DNA of 64,000 bases from positions 40,899 to 104,898 of the forward strand of contig NW_019776138.1 of NCBI RefSeq assembly GCF_001039355.2. The letters are read 5' to 3'. Positions 13,950 to 25,961 of this stretch are shown here, one piece after another. Position 1 is the first letter of the stretch; each line of letters starts with the position of its first letter. The position numbers and the translations under genes are program-made. Below the pieces are notes generated by a model. The model saw only the letters and a list, made by a program, of their open reading frames with translations, was not told the DNA's origin and ran no database searches. Origin of the DNA: Lingula anatina (lineage: Eukaryota > Brachiopoda > Lingulata > Lingulida > Lingulidae).

Positions 13950-15350
13950 GCCCGGATGAATGCATTGTGTTAGTGGAGAAAAGCTTTTCGACTTTTGTGT
14001 TAAGGAATGTCTAATTGTGTTTTAGTCAAGAAACGAAAGGGACCGTCTTTTTTCCTAGGCCAAAACATAGACGTTTTAAATTTTTTTAAGTGAAACATAA
14101 TGCTCTCATTGTGAAAAAAAAACTTTCTCATTATAAAAATAAAAACTTGGAATGATACAAGTGATTCTATTGAAAATGCTTATGGTGTCCACGGGTGGAT
14201 TAAATTAGCTTTAAAGTAAGTGCTTGGTTTTTTTTTCACTCAAATGTAAAAAAAAAATAGTAATAATAATATTAAAAGGGGGAGATCTAAACAAATAAAT
14301 TAAATTATAGTTTATCATTACTGCAGTTGTTTGTTTTGGCGCTTGGACCTTTTTGCATACTACAATACATTATAACAACAATTACAGTTGAAAAAAATGT
14401 ATTTAGTATCATTTGTTTGGTACTTATATTACATTCTAAGATTAACATAAAATAATCTTTTCAAAATATTAGATCAGTGCTCCTTTACGATATTGAATCA
14501 ATGTAATGACTGCATGTAATGACTGAAAAAAAAAAACTCAGAAATGAAACAATTTTTCATAAAATGCTCAAACTGATGGAAAAAAGTCCAATAGGGTAAC
14601 ATAATCGTGACTTTCATTTCTTTCCAAATTACAAAAATCAGTGACACTATTCTCCATTTATCCACATAAATATTCCCACAATTTTTACGGTTCTAATTTC
14701 AAGGTTCTACTAGCAACATGACACTGTATGCGGCAATGTTTAAATAATAATGAACATTGATATTAAATACACTTCCTTTTAATTTGCTTGTACAGAAAAG
14801 AATATGTAAGAAATGAAGCATATTATACAATGTATCAGCTAGCTCTCTAACAACTCATTATTTTCAAATGTATTCTTGTTGTGTATTTCAATTATTCATA
14901 AAACACTTTTGATGTTCTTTAAAAATAGATATCAATAATTTTCTAAAAAATATTACCAAGTTGCTTCTTGCTTTTGCATACCTCCACTAAGAGCATCATC
15001 CTTAATCTAAACTATCTTCTAAAATGACTGCTTTGTTAAGTCAATAACTTGCAAATTCCTGCAAGACCCCCCTTTTCCCAAGTGAAAAAACCCTTTTCAC
15101 AGCAAGGTCACAAAACTTCCCAACCTGTGCCTAATATTCCAGTCCTTTGTTTCAGACATAAAAGAAAAGATATTAACCACAGGATGTTTGACTTAGAGTT
15201 CAGTACAAGTAGGTCCACACTGGCACAATCCTGTAATGGTATGTTTTTAGACATCACCATTTCCCAGTGATACTTCCAAGTCAAGGCAGTATGTCTCTTT
15301 TCTACAAGGGTCTCCTGTGGTTTCTGTTCCAACCCTCAGAGATGAATCAT
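13950..15350. other. AT-rich intergenic region
   Basis: Very AT-rich with many homopolymer A/T runs. It lies downstream of the fibrillarin 3' end. I see no supported gene or regulatory element. Confidence 0.5.
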
Positions 15351-15352
15351 CT

Positions 15353-15358
15353 TTTATT
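15353..15358 (-). promoter_or_regulatory. Polyadenylation signal of fibrillarin
   Basis: AATAAA on the minus strand (tttatt on plus), 27 bases past the fibrillarin stop codon. This fits a very short 3' UTR. Confidence 0.6.
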
Positions 15359-15384
15359 TACAGAACACAGTCTCTCTTCACATC

Positions 15385-18300
15385 TTATTTATTTTTGGGA
15401 GGAGGCCTGAAATATGGTTTAAATAGAAATATCAAACTGTACTGTGTTTTATGTTTTCAATATCATAAAAACACAGCAGTGCAAAGAGGTCTTTGCAAAA
15501 ATTAATTTGTCATTTATTCATAAATGCAGAAAAATTCAAAATATTAAATACATAAAAGCTGAAAATAATTCACATTTTGAGTACCATGTGCTTCAGTTTC
15601 AAAGGGGCCCAATTTTTCATTTTCAAATCACCACATGTGCATAGTTAATGGATAGCTATATGGTGGAATAAGTGGGAACTTAATAAACAAGTCTGAAACT
15701 AAGGTTACAAAGAAAAGCAGTTACAATAATTTTTAAATAAATCAAGCGCCTCACCTGTACACCCCTACCACCACTGCATGATCTCGCTCATACGGTTCCA
15801 GTGTCAACTGTTCCTGTGGCTTGATTTTCTCAGCTTTCAATTTGTTGCACTCTCCAGCAAACACTGCTTCAGGCTTGGCTGTAGAATCAATGCAGTTTGC
15901 CTGGAAGAACCATTGAATGTCATTTTAGTACCAAAACACATTCATGTAGCTTAATCGTACCACAACCTAGCAGTCTCATAGGGTATCTGTATAACATGGA
16001 AAATCATTCATCAATGCTCACCAAGTTAAGACAGAAAAGTTGGTGATAAGTTACATATAAAATTTTTTAAAAATCAGGACACAAATATCATGTGACTTTG
16101 TTAAAACACAAACCATAGCAAAAACTGCACTCTGACTGAGTTATAAAATCTTTGCACCTACCTTTATGGATATTACAATGTGTCCTTCATTTTTGAGAAA
16201 GTGATGCGCATTAATGGCCACAATACGTGCCTGATCTGGCTGTGCAACATCAGCAAAGATTGTGTCCACCATACCTTAAAGGTAGAGAAAGAAGTACATA
16301 AAGTGTATATATTCAGGTAAGATACTAAAATTAGCAGAATATGTTCAAGCATACCAAATACATAAGGTGAAAGGAATAACACTTAAGTACTCAGACTTGG
16401 GACTCAAACCCCCCCCCCTCCCCCCCCAACATTCATTGCGTAAATTTTCCTTTTTATCATTGTGCAAAAATTAATGGTGGAATAAGGGTAGCTTCAACAT
16501 ACCTAAGACAAAGCAAACACCCTCACTAAAAAAAAAGACAAACTTTAGGCACTTAAAAATTTTTATTCAGTTTTAACACGACTCTGGATCCCAGCACAAT
16601 CACAGATTCTTGGCAAAGAAACTTACCAACCAGCATCCTGTATTTGTGAGGGTGCCTGGCATCTTCTATGATGGGTATAACATTTGTCCTCTTTTTGGCC
16701 ACATTGATTAGGTCTCTGCCACTTCTGTGTGAAAACTCAACCGCATACACAACTCCTTCCTTTATGACAAGAAAACAGTAAGCAGTCTTACAAAAGTAAC
16801 GTAAATTTAATCCTAAGCAGTGGCAAGTTGTGCCACAAAAATAGTGTGTAATTGCTTTCACCATTCTGTAAGGTGTATAGACTATAGTGCTAAATTACAA
16901 TGTAACATGTAATTGAGCTTTGAGGTATAGAGAGCCTTAAAGCCAAAATATAGAGTCACTTAGTGCTCAATCAGCCTTTATAATTATCATATTGCAAACT
17001 CAAAAAAGATCCTTCATTCTTTTTAAATAATCATATCAATGTCATGCAGACTTACAGGTCCTACTATATCTGACACATGGCTGACTGTGGTGCCTGACGC
17101 AGCACCCAGGTAAAGCACTTTACTGCCTGGCTTAATGTGGATCTGCTCGACACCACCCAAAATGGCGGCTGCCAGCTTTGAACGGAAAGGATTCCATGCT
17201 CTGTATTCCAGCTTTGACCCATCATCCAACTGAAATTGAATGGTTTTAATGTTACAAAAAATTCATTACAGATTGATTTTGACTGATAGCATGCATTACT
17301 TCTTTTGCATTTATGTGAGCTTCAAATAATTTCAAAACCTCCGGGTGAATTTAAGACAGCTTAGAAATGGGTCTTGCAAGAGAATATAAACTTTACTTTT
17401 ATTACATCAAATTGATAGTTTAATTTCTAAAAAGACTTAGGACAACAAGCTAAATGAATCCAAGCTAATTTGGAATGCCTTAAAATCTACTGATACTGAA
17501 TCAACAATATGTATAGAACTATTGTTTTTGAGATCATTTTACTGGCAAATAAATTTCAAACAATCACCCACTCTAGTGAAGTTTCAAAAGAGGCAGTTAT
17601 AATGATACTTTTTTCTTAAATACACCTTTATATAAAACAATAATTAAAGCACTAAAAAAGCATTTCAACTTACATCTACACTTATCCTCTTCTCTCCATA
17701 GACAGACTCTCCAGACACCATGTTTTTTGTGACAAGAACATCCTCTTTTCCACGAGATATAAACACACCTAAAAACAGGATTCAGTCAAATACAAGAAAA
17801 AGAATTATGCTATGGAACTATGATCACTTCTACAGTTTTCATTTTTTCCTTTTCAGAGAGGGGAAGAGGGATGCAAAATAATAAAATTAATATAAGTCAT
17901 TCATTCATTTAATAAAATGAAATTTTTTTATCTCCTTACAATTATGATGACAGAAAAATAATCTTTTAATTTCATGTTCTCTTATTTTTTCATTCAATCA
18001 TTAACTTCATGTTTTCTACTTGAATTTTCATATTTCAAGCATAACTTATCCATTGTTAATAAGACAATAAACATATAAAAGCTGGCATTTTCTGTGCTCA
18101 TGTCAGCAGTCATAGTTTATCAGAAGTAACTCTGTATTTACCTGCATGTCTGTGGGGCTCAACAACTGTCTTTTTGCCAGCACCAAAGCCACCTGTTAAT
18201 CAAGACAACAACGATAATGTACATGTTAGAGCAAAAAATCATTTTATGTGAAGCATTTAAATTTTGTGATAGAAAATTTTATATTACACCTCTGTCAGTT

Positions 18301-19979
18301 GCACAATTACCTAAATCAGAATGTGACATTCTAGAATAACACGATAAAATAATATGCTTTGTGATAAAGATTTTCCTTTTAAAGAAGTAATTTTTTAACT
18401 GATTTCCCAAACAATAATAGCACATAATGTTATTGAGACTTTGCCTCCTTTTCTTTCCTTTGAATAAACTTTTTTTAATAACAGCAACAATAACAAAAAT
18501 GAAAAGTCAAATACATCTCACTTTAAGTTAATTGTGTTCAGCACCTGCTTAAACAATCAATACTAGCTTGAGTGATGATCCTATTTTTCTACCCCAAAAA
18601 CCAATGCTTCATTATGTTAACATTTTCATTACTTCATTTCCACTAATTTCTCTCCCCTGAATATCTTATGCTATGAAAGTACACAACTACTTCTGCCTGC
18701 CAGCATTCTATAATTGAAATTTCAGTCAATAAAGCTACTAACCTCTTCCACCTCCTCTACCTCCACCGCGACCACCTAGAAAATCAATAAACAGAAATGA
18801 AATAAGGATCCCTGGAATCTTCTATAAGAATAACATTTGTCCTCTTTTCCACCACTGCCTCTTCAGTAACTTATGAATTATATAACTTATGAACTATGAA
18901 TTTTCTTTTTCTTTTTCAAGGTTTTCAAATCAAATCTGTTTATGTAACACAGTTACACTAAGTAATTCTTTCTGTATGTTTATAAAAAGCTTGAGATAAA
19001 CCAGTTCTGGTATATATGACTGACATCTATAAAAAAAAACTAGAGATTATCAACAGCTCAAACTTTCTGTCTAGAACTTGTATATATAAGTTAAATACTA
19101 AAATTATCCATATTATTTTCTACTAGTGAATTATATCAATTACATACCTCTTCCACCGCCTCTTCCCCCTCCTCTTCCACGACCCCCGCCTCGATCTCCA
19201 AATCCTCCCCTTCCACCACCCCTACCCCCACCACGTCCTCCGAATCCTCCTCGGCCACCACCACCACCTCGACCTCCAAAACCCCCTCTTCCCCCTCCTC
19301 TAGGGCTGAAACCTGGAACAACAAGCAAGTTCACTTTGCAGTTACAACTTAATCAAGTGTGAGACTATGAAGAGAGATGATTCATGAGTCTCAGACAATA
19401 ACAAAGCAATGTTGATCTTCAGCTGGCTATTAGTTAATTAGTAGTAGTAGTCATAAGTCTTTGTATAAACCTGATGTTTTTTTTTTTTTTTTTCTTTTGC
19501 TACACAACTTCTTCTATATCTTGCATAGTCATATATGGCAAACTCTATCTCAGTTAAACGTGAATTAAAGACTGAATTGGATGCTTTACTTTGATTTAGG
19601 CTCTTGTCCAGGGAAATTAGGTGTCTGGGGCAAAGGCATAGCCTTGTTTATAGAGCATTTTGTCAAATACTTCTGTCTGCTTGTATGTGGATAAAATCCA
19701 AACTACATTAAATACATTCAAGATTTCAAAATTATTGAAGTAACAACGCTAAGAGGAAAATGTGATTCATATTAATAAAATTTTGGTCCTATCACAAATT
19801 GACAAAAGTGCAGCCCATGAGGTTACGCTTCTCTCATTCACTGGTACAAATACATACCCAACAGATGTCGATCGCCAATCTGATATTATTCATGGGCGTA
19901 AATTTATTCAATCTGTGAAAATCATAACAGTTTTTCGTTATATTACTCCAAATTATGATACTTTACCTGGTCTTCCCAT
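15385..19979 (-). CDS. FBL: Fibrillarin, box C/D snoRNP 2'-O-methyltransferase
   Basis: Nucleolar methyltransferase of box C/D snoRNPs, which adds 2'-O-methyl groups to pre-rRNA using S-adenosylmethionine. Ten exons join in frame to 314 aa: 19967-19979, 19148-19312, 18743-18775, 18142-18192, 17674-17768, 17056-17229, 16627-16759, 16162-16274, 15755-15900 and 15385-15406. The N-terminus [11 protein letters not shown] leads into a Gly/Arg-rich (GAR) domain. Next come the family signatures [23 protein letters not shown], the SAM-binding [61 protein letters not shown] and the C-terminal [18 protein letters not shown]. Splice sites are all GT-AG. The last exon is a 22-nt coding microexon; without it translation would stop right after VYR at a TGA that overlaps the donor gtgagg. 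The length is close to the family norm (about 320 aa). Confidence 0.96.
18811..18850 (-). repeat. Decayed partial copy of fibrillarin exon 7 inside intron 3
   Basis: Two blocks match exon 7 (16655-16702) in order: cctgg-atcttctat (one mismatch) and ataacatttgtcctctttt. They are separated by a short divergent segment. The copy lacks the rest of the exon and is surrounded by intron sequence, so it is not coding. Confidence 0.6.
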
Positions 19980-19993
19980 ATTTTCTGTATACA

Positions 19994-20050
19994 CACGTGT
20001 TTCACGCTGTATGTATCCTACGCATGCTCAAGTGTGTTTCCGTTCACGTG
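19994..20050. promoter_or_regulatory. Two CACGTG E-boxes upstream of fibrillarin
   Basis: Palindromic CACGTG hexamers lie at 19994-19999 and 20045-20050, within 75 bases upstream of the fibrillarin start codon. In vertebrates fibrillarin and other ribosome-biogenesis genes are targets of Myc/Max-type bHLH factors that bind this hexamer. A role here is an inference. Confidence 0.4.
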
Positions 20051-20059
20051 ACTAAAGTT

Positions 20060-20705
20060 TGTGTAGATCATTGAAAAGTAGCAGAAATCGAGAGTTGTGT
20101 GGGTCGATTCTTTCAAATTAACTTGCAGAGCTCATTGGTTCAATGCACCTGGATACATTGGAATATGCAAGTTTAATTTAGCAGGGCGTAGCATAATGTC
20201 GTTTTGTGTAAAATGCACCAGTGACGAGACAGGAGCAGGAGATGGCATAACGGGAGGGGGGGGGGGGTCTCGATAGCACTTATGCCCCCTCCCCCTCAGA
20301 AAATTGTATTAACCCCAGAAAAATCCATTTTATTTGTTTATTTAATTTTTTTTTCAAAAATGAAGTTGTTATCTCTTTAAAGTATAAGTAGAAGGGACCG
20401 GGCATGTAAGATGGAAATCACTTAAACAGCAAAAATAAAAAATAAATAAATAAAAATTAAAATAAAACCTGCAAAATAACTCATTTTTTTCAAGGAACCC
20501 TTATTTTAACCAAACAAAACTACTCAGTAAATTAAAAAAAATATATGGTTGGCAGTCCATGTAACTGGGGCAGTTTCAGAATGACAGTGACAATATGGGC
20601 TGACAATATTCAGAATATGCTGGGATACAGATCACATTTACAACTGGGTAATTCATGATGCAGAAAACAAAAATAAACTGTAAAACAATTGAGCACAATA
20701 TATGA
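20060..20705. other. Intergenic spacer between zinc-finger gene and fibrillarin
   Basis: Contains a G run near 20257-20267 and an A/T-rich stretch at about 20430-20470. No gene is seen. It must hold the fibrillarin promoter. Confidence 0.5.
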
Positions 20706-20710
20706 ACTCT

Positions 20711-20716
20711 TTTATT
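20711..20716 (-). promoter_or_regulatory. Polyadenylation signal of the zinc-finger gene
   Basis: AATAAA on the minus strand, about 255 bases downstream of the zinc-finger stop codon. It is the first such hexamer I see on that strand. Confidence 0.45.
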
Positions 20717-20907
20717 AAAACATTAAAACTTTTCTCTCACAACAACAAAACTGTACTACAGTGAAGTGAACAGTTAATTTTCACCTTCAGCTCAGTAATA
20801 ACAAGAACATTATAATAATCATTATTATTAATGCTAAGGCAAGCAATGGTGATGTCTTCTACATTTGAACTGCACCTGAACTGACTCAACTTCAGGAATG
20901 AGCACAA

Positions 20908-20946
20908 ACCCCCCCCCCCCCCCCCAAAAAAAAAAAAAAAAAAAAA
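20908..20946. repeat. Poly-C/poly-A homopolymer tract
   Basis: A run of about 17 C followed by about 21 A in the 3' UTR region of the zinc-finger gene. Its length is probably unreliable in the assembly. Confidence 0.8.
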
Positions 20947-20969
20947 TCCACTTTAGAGATCTTTTTTAA

Positions 20970-23123
20970 TCAAGACACCTTGTCCTCTGTAACATGGAGG
21001 GAAGTCTCGTGTCTTTTGCAAGTACTTTTGGTTGAAAATCCCTTGCTACAAAACTTGCACTGGTGTGCCTTAATCATCCTACAGTTCTGACGTTCATGAT
21101 ACTTGCATGCATGCTTGTGTTTAAAAAGATTGCCACAGAACTGGCAAGGGTGGCTTTTTTCAACAAGATGACAACTCTCATGTTTATTACAGGCATCCTT
21201 GTCTGAGAATAACCTATGGCAGCTTTTGCATTTGAACATTTTTCCTTCCTTGTGCTCTTTTAAATGAAGTGCAACAAGGTCTCTCCTTGAAAATGCAACA
21301 TCACAAATATCACACCTGAAAAAAAAATTAAATAAAAGAATTAAAAGACCAATTTAAAAACTCCTTCAGAACTTACAACTTATACTTGCTACAATACTTC
21401 AGATGTTGAGTAGGGCAGATAGGAAAGTCTTCTTATATTCATTCCATAAAAATACAGAATGGTTCAGAAAAGATGAATATAGGTACAGTAACACTTGCCC
21501 CAGTCCAGCATTAAATATCATGCACTGCATGTGAAAAGAGCATCCTCTCTATTTAGGAATTTTCTTAATCTGTTTGTGGTAAGGGATGATGAACAGAAAT
21601 TTCAAATCTGTTTATTTCTCAGTCTGTTAATTTACACTGACCCTGCACAAAATGACAATAAAATTGCAGCTGATTTTTTTTTTTTTTTTTTTGTAAATTT
21701 CCTTCAGTTACTGGCCACTGTTTCTGCTAAGTGTAGGTGGATTGCTAGACCCTCGAGTTCACCAGGGCCAGTTGGCTAAACAGTTTTTAGTGTACTAGTA
21801 CTAGCATACTAGTGTACATTTGTTCTTGTACATTTAAAACTGACCCAATAGGTCAAAGAACAAAATAAGATACCTGTACGGCTTCTCCCCTGTGTGAATT
21901 CTCAAGTGTCTTACATAGGAATCCTTTCTGAAAAATACCTTTCCACAATAATCGCAAATATGCTTTAGAAATGTTCCTTTTTGAAAATTTTCTTCTCCTT
22001 TATGCATTCTTTCATGTCTCTGGCATTCATTTTTTCCTTTGTAGTATTTTTCACAGAAACTGCATTTGAATGGCTTTGCATCAGTGTGTGCTTGCATATG
22101 CCTCATCAGATCTCTTTTGTCACGAAAATCTTTCGAACACAAGGGACAAGGAACACGTGGACGAGTGCAACCTTCTTTGAATACTTGAGCATGCCTCATC
22201 TGATGCACCCGAAAAATATCTTTTCTTGCAAATGACATCGGGCACATATCACATTTGTAAGGTTTTTCCCCTGAGTGTGTTCTTTCGTGCCTGTTGCGAT
22301 GCCCAGACATTTTATATTGCTTGCTGCAGAAACGACATTTAAACTGTGATGTTGATGTTTTGTTCAGTATTTGGTTACTTGCTAAGGTGGCCTTTGTGTC
22401 ATTGTCAGCAGCAAAACTGACTTTGGTACAATTTTTAATCCCCAAATGAGAACACTGATCTTGTTTCTCAGAACAATTCACAACACAGAGACTACCTTTC
22501 ATATCTGTCCCTGTATTCTTATCAAGGTTGCAAGATTCCTTGAAATTCTCAGCTCTTTCACTATCATCATTGCATGGGGTTATCATTCCAGTGGTCAAAT
22601 CTAAAGTAAAAATCTCTGTTTCAATTCCTTGTTCAACTGTGTCCTTCTTCATAGAATTATGAATTTGCTCTCTGGTTACATTACAAGAGTTGCCACTGGA
22701 ACTTGGATGAATATCCAAAGTGTATAGGCTATAAGACTCACATGACTCAGTTTTTACCATGCTAGATTGCAATTCAGTGGGGACAAGCTGGTTGACATGG
22801 TAAAAAGCATCACAAATATCTCTTTTCATCGTGACAGACTGTGAATTGCTTTCAGCACAAGGATCATCAGGTAGGGCTGTATCATTGGAGATGCATACTG
22901 GTACTCCTTCTGGCATTAAAAACCTTTCTTCACATAAGTCTGTACCATTTCCCAACCCTTCAAGTTTCTCACTTTTAATTGCAAACCAAGGTCCTTCTTG
23001 CATTAAGCATCTATTATTGCTGCCCGGTGACTTTTCTAGTGTCACCTCTGTGACAAGTAAACCATTTCTACATCTTAAGTGTTCGCTCCCCTTACAATCA
23101 CACAATTTTCCTTTTTGTTCCAT
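20970..23123 (-). CDS. C2H2 zinc-finger protein with nine fingers
   Basis: Probable nuclear DNA-binding protein; its target is unknown. Two exons, 21874-23123 and 20970-21315, join at a split Arg codon (AG|G) to give 531 aa. Residues 1-260 are an acidic, Ser/Thr/Cys-rich region with no domain I recognise. Fingers start at about residues 261, 289, 324, 352, 388, 416, 444, 470 and 499. Examples are FKCRFCSKQYKMSGHRNRHE and HICDYCGKVFFRKDSYVRHL. Only two linkers (SGEKPYKC, TGEKPYRC) resemble the canonical one. The eighth finger ends H-x4-C (C2HC type) and the ninth H-x4-H. The intron falls at the start of finger 6, so reading only the large exon would lose four fingers. No KRAB, SCAN, BTB or ZAD domain is visible. 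Further 5' exons cannot be excluded. Confidence 0.85.
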
Positions 23124-23159
23124 TTCTGTTTTTATATCATGGGCATGCGACGTTTAAAC

Positions 23160-24025
23160 TTTAAGTTAACATCATTAATTTTGTCGTTTCATTGTATAAT
23201 TTCTTTTTTACTTTAACACTGTGTCTTGATAACTGTCCTGTCCAAATGTGCAAGATTTCAATCCGCAGCGTCGAATACGGTTTTTACAAGCAGCTTCTTT
23301 GCTACCATAACTCTGGTAATTTTTATGCACTAGCACTGAGATTTCAGTGAAAAGTAAGTCAAACGAGGAACAGCGTCAATTCGTCAGGTAATTATTAGTT
23401 TCAATCACCTCTCCATCCTATAGTGTATGTTCGTTTAGACACAAACTCTCCAACATCCTTCAGTTGGCATTTAGATTGAAGTATATTAATATGTACAAAC
23501 TTCGTCTGCTATGCATAAATTCTGACTGCTATCCACCATCTTGAAATCTTCAAAGGATGCCACATCGAGGCTGTGACCTCCCGCGAACTCGGCGCTAGAG
23601 TTGGTCTAATCATGGAAGTAGAGAACTCTACTTCTATGGTCTAATTTATTTCTTCAAGTTCAGCCGTGTTGTCACTCAGGCAGTCAGTCATTCCTCAGAT
23701 CCTAGTCACTTCATATGTTCCTTTTTTCATTTATACATTCATGAAATAGCCTGAATATTTTTCTTTTAATTTGAATTCATTTCAGTTTTGACTTTTGTTC
23801 GCTTGGACTCTCGTCCAAGTTTTCAAAGAAGAATTACGGGGTAAAAACGACCGGGTATTCATTTTTTTGTCTGATAACTCAATTAATAACATTTTCGATA
23901 AATAAATACATTAATTAAAAATATAATAAATTAATCAAAAAGTGCTGTCCATCTTTGTTTGTGAGTGTGAAATAGCAGGCCAATCTAATTACTTTAAGAA
24001 GAGCTTTAATTAATTATTTATTTGT
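23160..24025. other. Upstream region of the zinc-finger gene
   Basis: No open frame of note. The stretch at about 23560-23610 is locally GC-richer and may be a promoter. I see no clear core element. Confidence 0.3.
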
Positions 24026-24027
24026 TT

Positions 24028-25135
24028 ATTATCCCCGCACTTTTGGGACAAAAGTCGGGGATCATGCGTCTGTGCGTCCGTGCGTCTGTGTGTTAGTAAT
24101 TTCTGCTATCTCCTCCTAGACCATTGCATGTAGGAAGTTGAAACTTTGGGAATTGGTAGACCCATAATCAGGGATGTGCATGGGCACATAAGAATTTTAG
24201 TGCAACAGGAGGTTGGGCTGTCCCTGGGGGGTAGTTGATTCAAAATTCTTATGGCATTGTAATTTCTGCCATCTCCTCCTAGACCGTTAGAGATAGGAAA
24301 CTGAAACTTTGGGAATTGGTAGACCCATCATCAGGGATGTACATGGGCATTTTGGAATTTTAATGCCACAAGGGATTTGGGCTGTCCCCGTGGGGTGGTT
24401 GATTCTAAATTCTTGTAGCATTGTAATTTCTGCTATCTCCTCCTAGACTATTGCAGGTAGGAAGTTGAAACTTTGGAAATTGGTAGACCCATCTTCAGGG
24501 ATATGATGTGCATGGGCACTTTGGAATTTTAGTGCCACAGGGGGTTGGGCTGTCCCTGAATTCAAAATTCATATGACATTGTAATTTCTGCTATCTCCTC
24601 CTAGACCGTTAGAGATAGGAAATTGAAACTACAGAAATTGGAAGATCCATCATCAGGGATGTGCATGGGCATTTTGGAATTTTAGTGCCACAAGGGAGTT
24701 GGGCTGTCCCCGTGGGGTGGTTGATTCTAAATTCTTATAACATTGTAATTATCCCCGCACTTTTGGGACAAAAGTCGGGGATCATGTTATCTCGCCCGTC
24801 CGTGCGTCCGTGCGTCTGTTAGTAATTTCCGCTATCTCCTCCTAGAATATTGCAGGTAGGAAGTTGAAACTTTGGGAATTGGTAGACCCATCATCAGGGA
24901 TGTGCATGGGCACTTTGGAATTTTAGTGCCACAGGGGGTTGAGCTGTACCCTGGGGGTGGTTGATTCTAAATTCTTAAGACATTGTAATTTCTGCCATCT
25001 GCCCTAAACCATTAGAGTAAGGAAGTTTAAACTTTATTATGTAATCATTTTTCATTTATCTAAAACATTATTCATGTTTTATTTATCCAAATATGTGGAT
25101 ATAAAACTTTTCTGTTCTCTTTTCTGTTTCTTAGC

Positions 25136-25172
<37 letters not shown>

Positions 25173-25380
25173 CACCAGTGTACATACATGTATTTTTATA
25201 TTTATAAAGATTTTTTACATTTATATTTTTAAATACCTTTGGATAAAGCAGTGATGTGTATGTATGTGTGTGCGTACGTGCGTGTGTACGTGCGTGTGTG
25301 GTAAGTGGTCCCTAGGGGTGAGCTGCTCTTGATAATATGGGGAAGTGCGGGGATGGCTACCCATCGACACCATCTAGTTT
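24028..25380. repeat. Array of ~162-bp repeats with a conserved hairpin
   Basis: The unit begins gtaatttctgctatctcctc, includes gaaactttgggaattggtag and cagggatgtgcatgggcac, and repeats at about 24096, 24257, 24423, 24580, 24822 and 24987. A hairpin (CCCCG...CGGGG arms with a GGA loop) stands at 24033-24060 and 24753-24780, in front of two sub-arrays. A related inverted piece, gtgcggggat, lies near 25347. It reads as a repetitive element containing internal tandem repeats. No coding frame is recognised. Confidence 0.75.
25137..25169. repeat. (TA)n microsatellite
   Basis: About 16 uninterrupted TA units. Confidence 0.95.
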
Positions 25381-25699
25381 ATAATTTATCAACAGTGGCT
25401 GATTTAGAGGGGGGTCAGGGGGTCTTCGGTTTCTGAAAAACATATCACACCAATATTCCCCTCTTGAAATTGTTAAATAGGCCTATATATGAGACTATGA
25501 GAAATTCAAAATGATATGATTCATACATCATTGACGTCTCGCGCCTTTGTTCGGGTTTAAAAGTTTAACTTCTGATTCCATGAATGGCGAACGTGGGCTT
25601 CATGCTGAAAATTTAATTTTAGTCAGCAGGCCAATTCCCCTAACTGAGCAAAAATGTATCGTAGCATGGTCTAGCATGGCAGTAGACCTTATAAATCGA

Positions 25700-25701
<2 letters not shown>

Positions 25702-25739
<38 letters not shown>
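25702..25739. repeat. (TG)n microsatellite
   Basis: About 19 TG units. Confidence 0.95.
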
Positions 25740-25744
<5 letters not shown>

Positions 25745-25792
25745 AATGACACCCAATGCTGATTTTTCCGAATAATTTTCACATAGGGGAAA

Positions 25793-25961
25793 CAGGTGTA
25801 ACAGGAATGAAAGTCCTAGGAATGGAAGTCCGGGCTACCATATGATTAGTACAGGTTAGAGTTAATTGGGGTTAGTATAGGCCTATGGACGAATGTCACC
25901 GGTACAAAGTAATGGGAAGCGGACTATGGTTTCTAGCGGACTCCCATTCCTGTTACACCTG
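25793..25961. mobile_element. Small inverted-repeat element (MITE-like)
   Basis: A perfect 17-bp inverted repeat (CAGGTGTAACAGGAATG at 25793-25809 and its complement at 25945-25961) extends to about 24 bp with two mismatches and bounds ~170 bp of noncoding DNA. No target-site duplication was confirmed. Confidence 0.5.

Noticed and set aside
15900-16162. Box C/D snoRNA in a fibrillarin intron
   Set aside because: A TGATGA-like C box occurs near 16010 on the minus strand, but no D box (CTGA) lies at a suitable distance and there are no pairing terminal stems.
19126-19362. Pro-rich and Glu/Val-rich open frames opposite or overlapping fibrillarin exon 2
   Set aside because: They are other-frame readings of the Gly/Arg-rich exon.
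24028-25010. CRISPR-like array
   Set aside because: Repeats are ~162 bp with no spacers, and the DNA is clearly animal nuclear.
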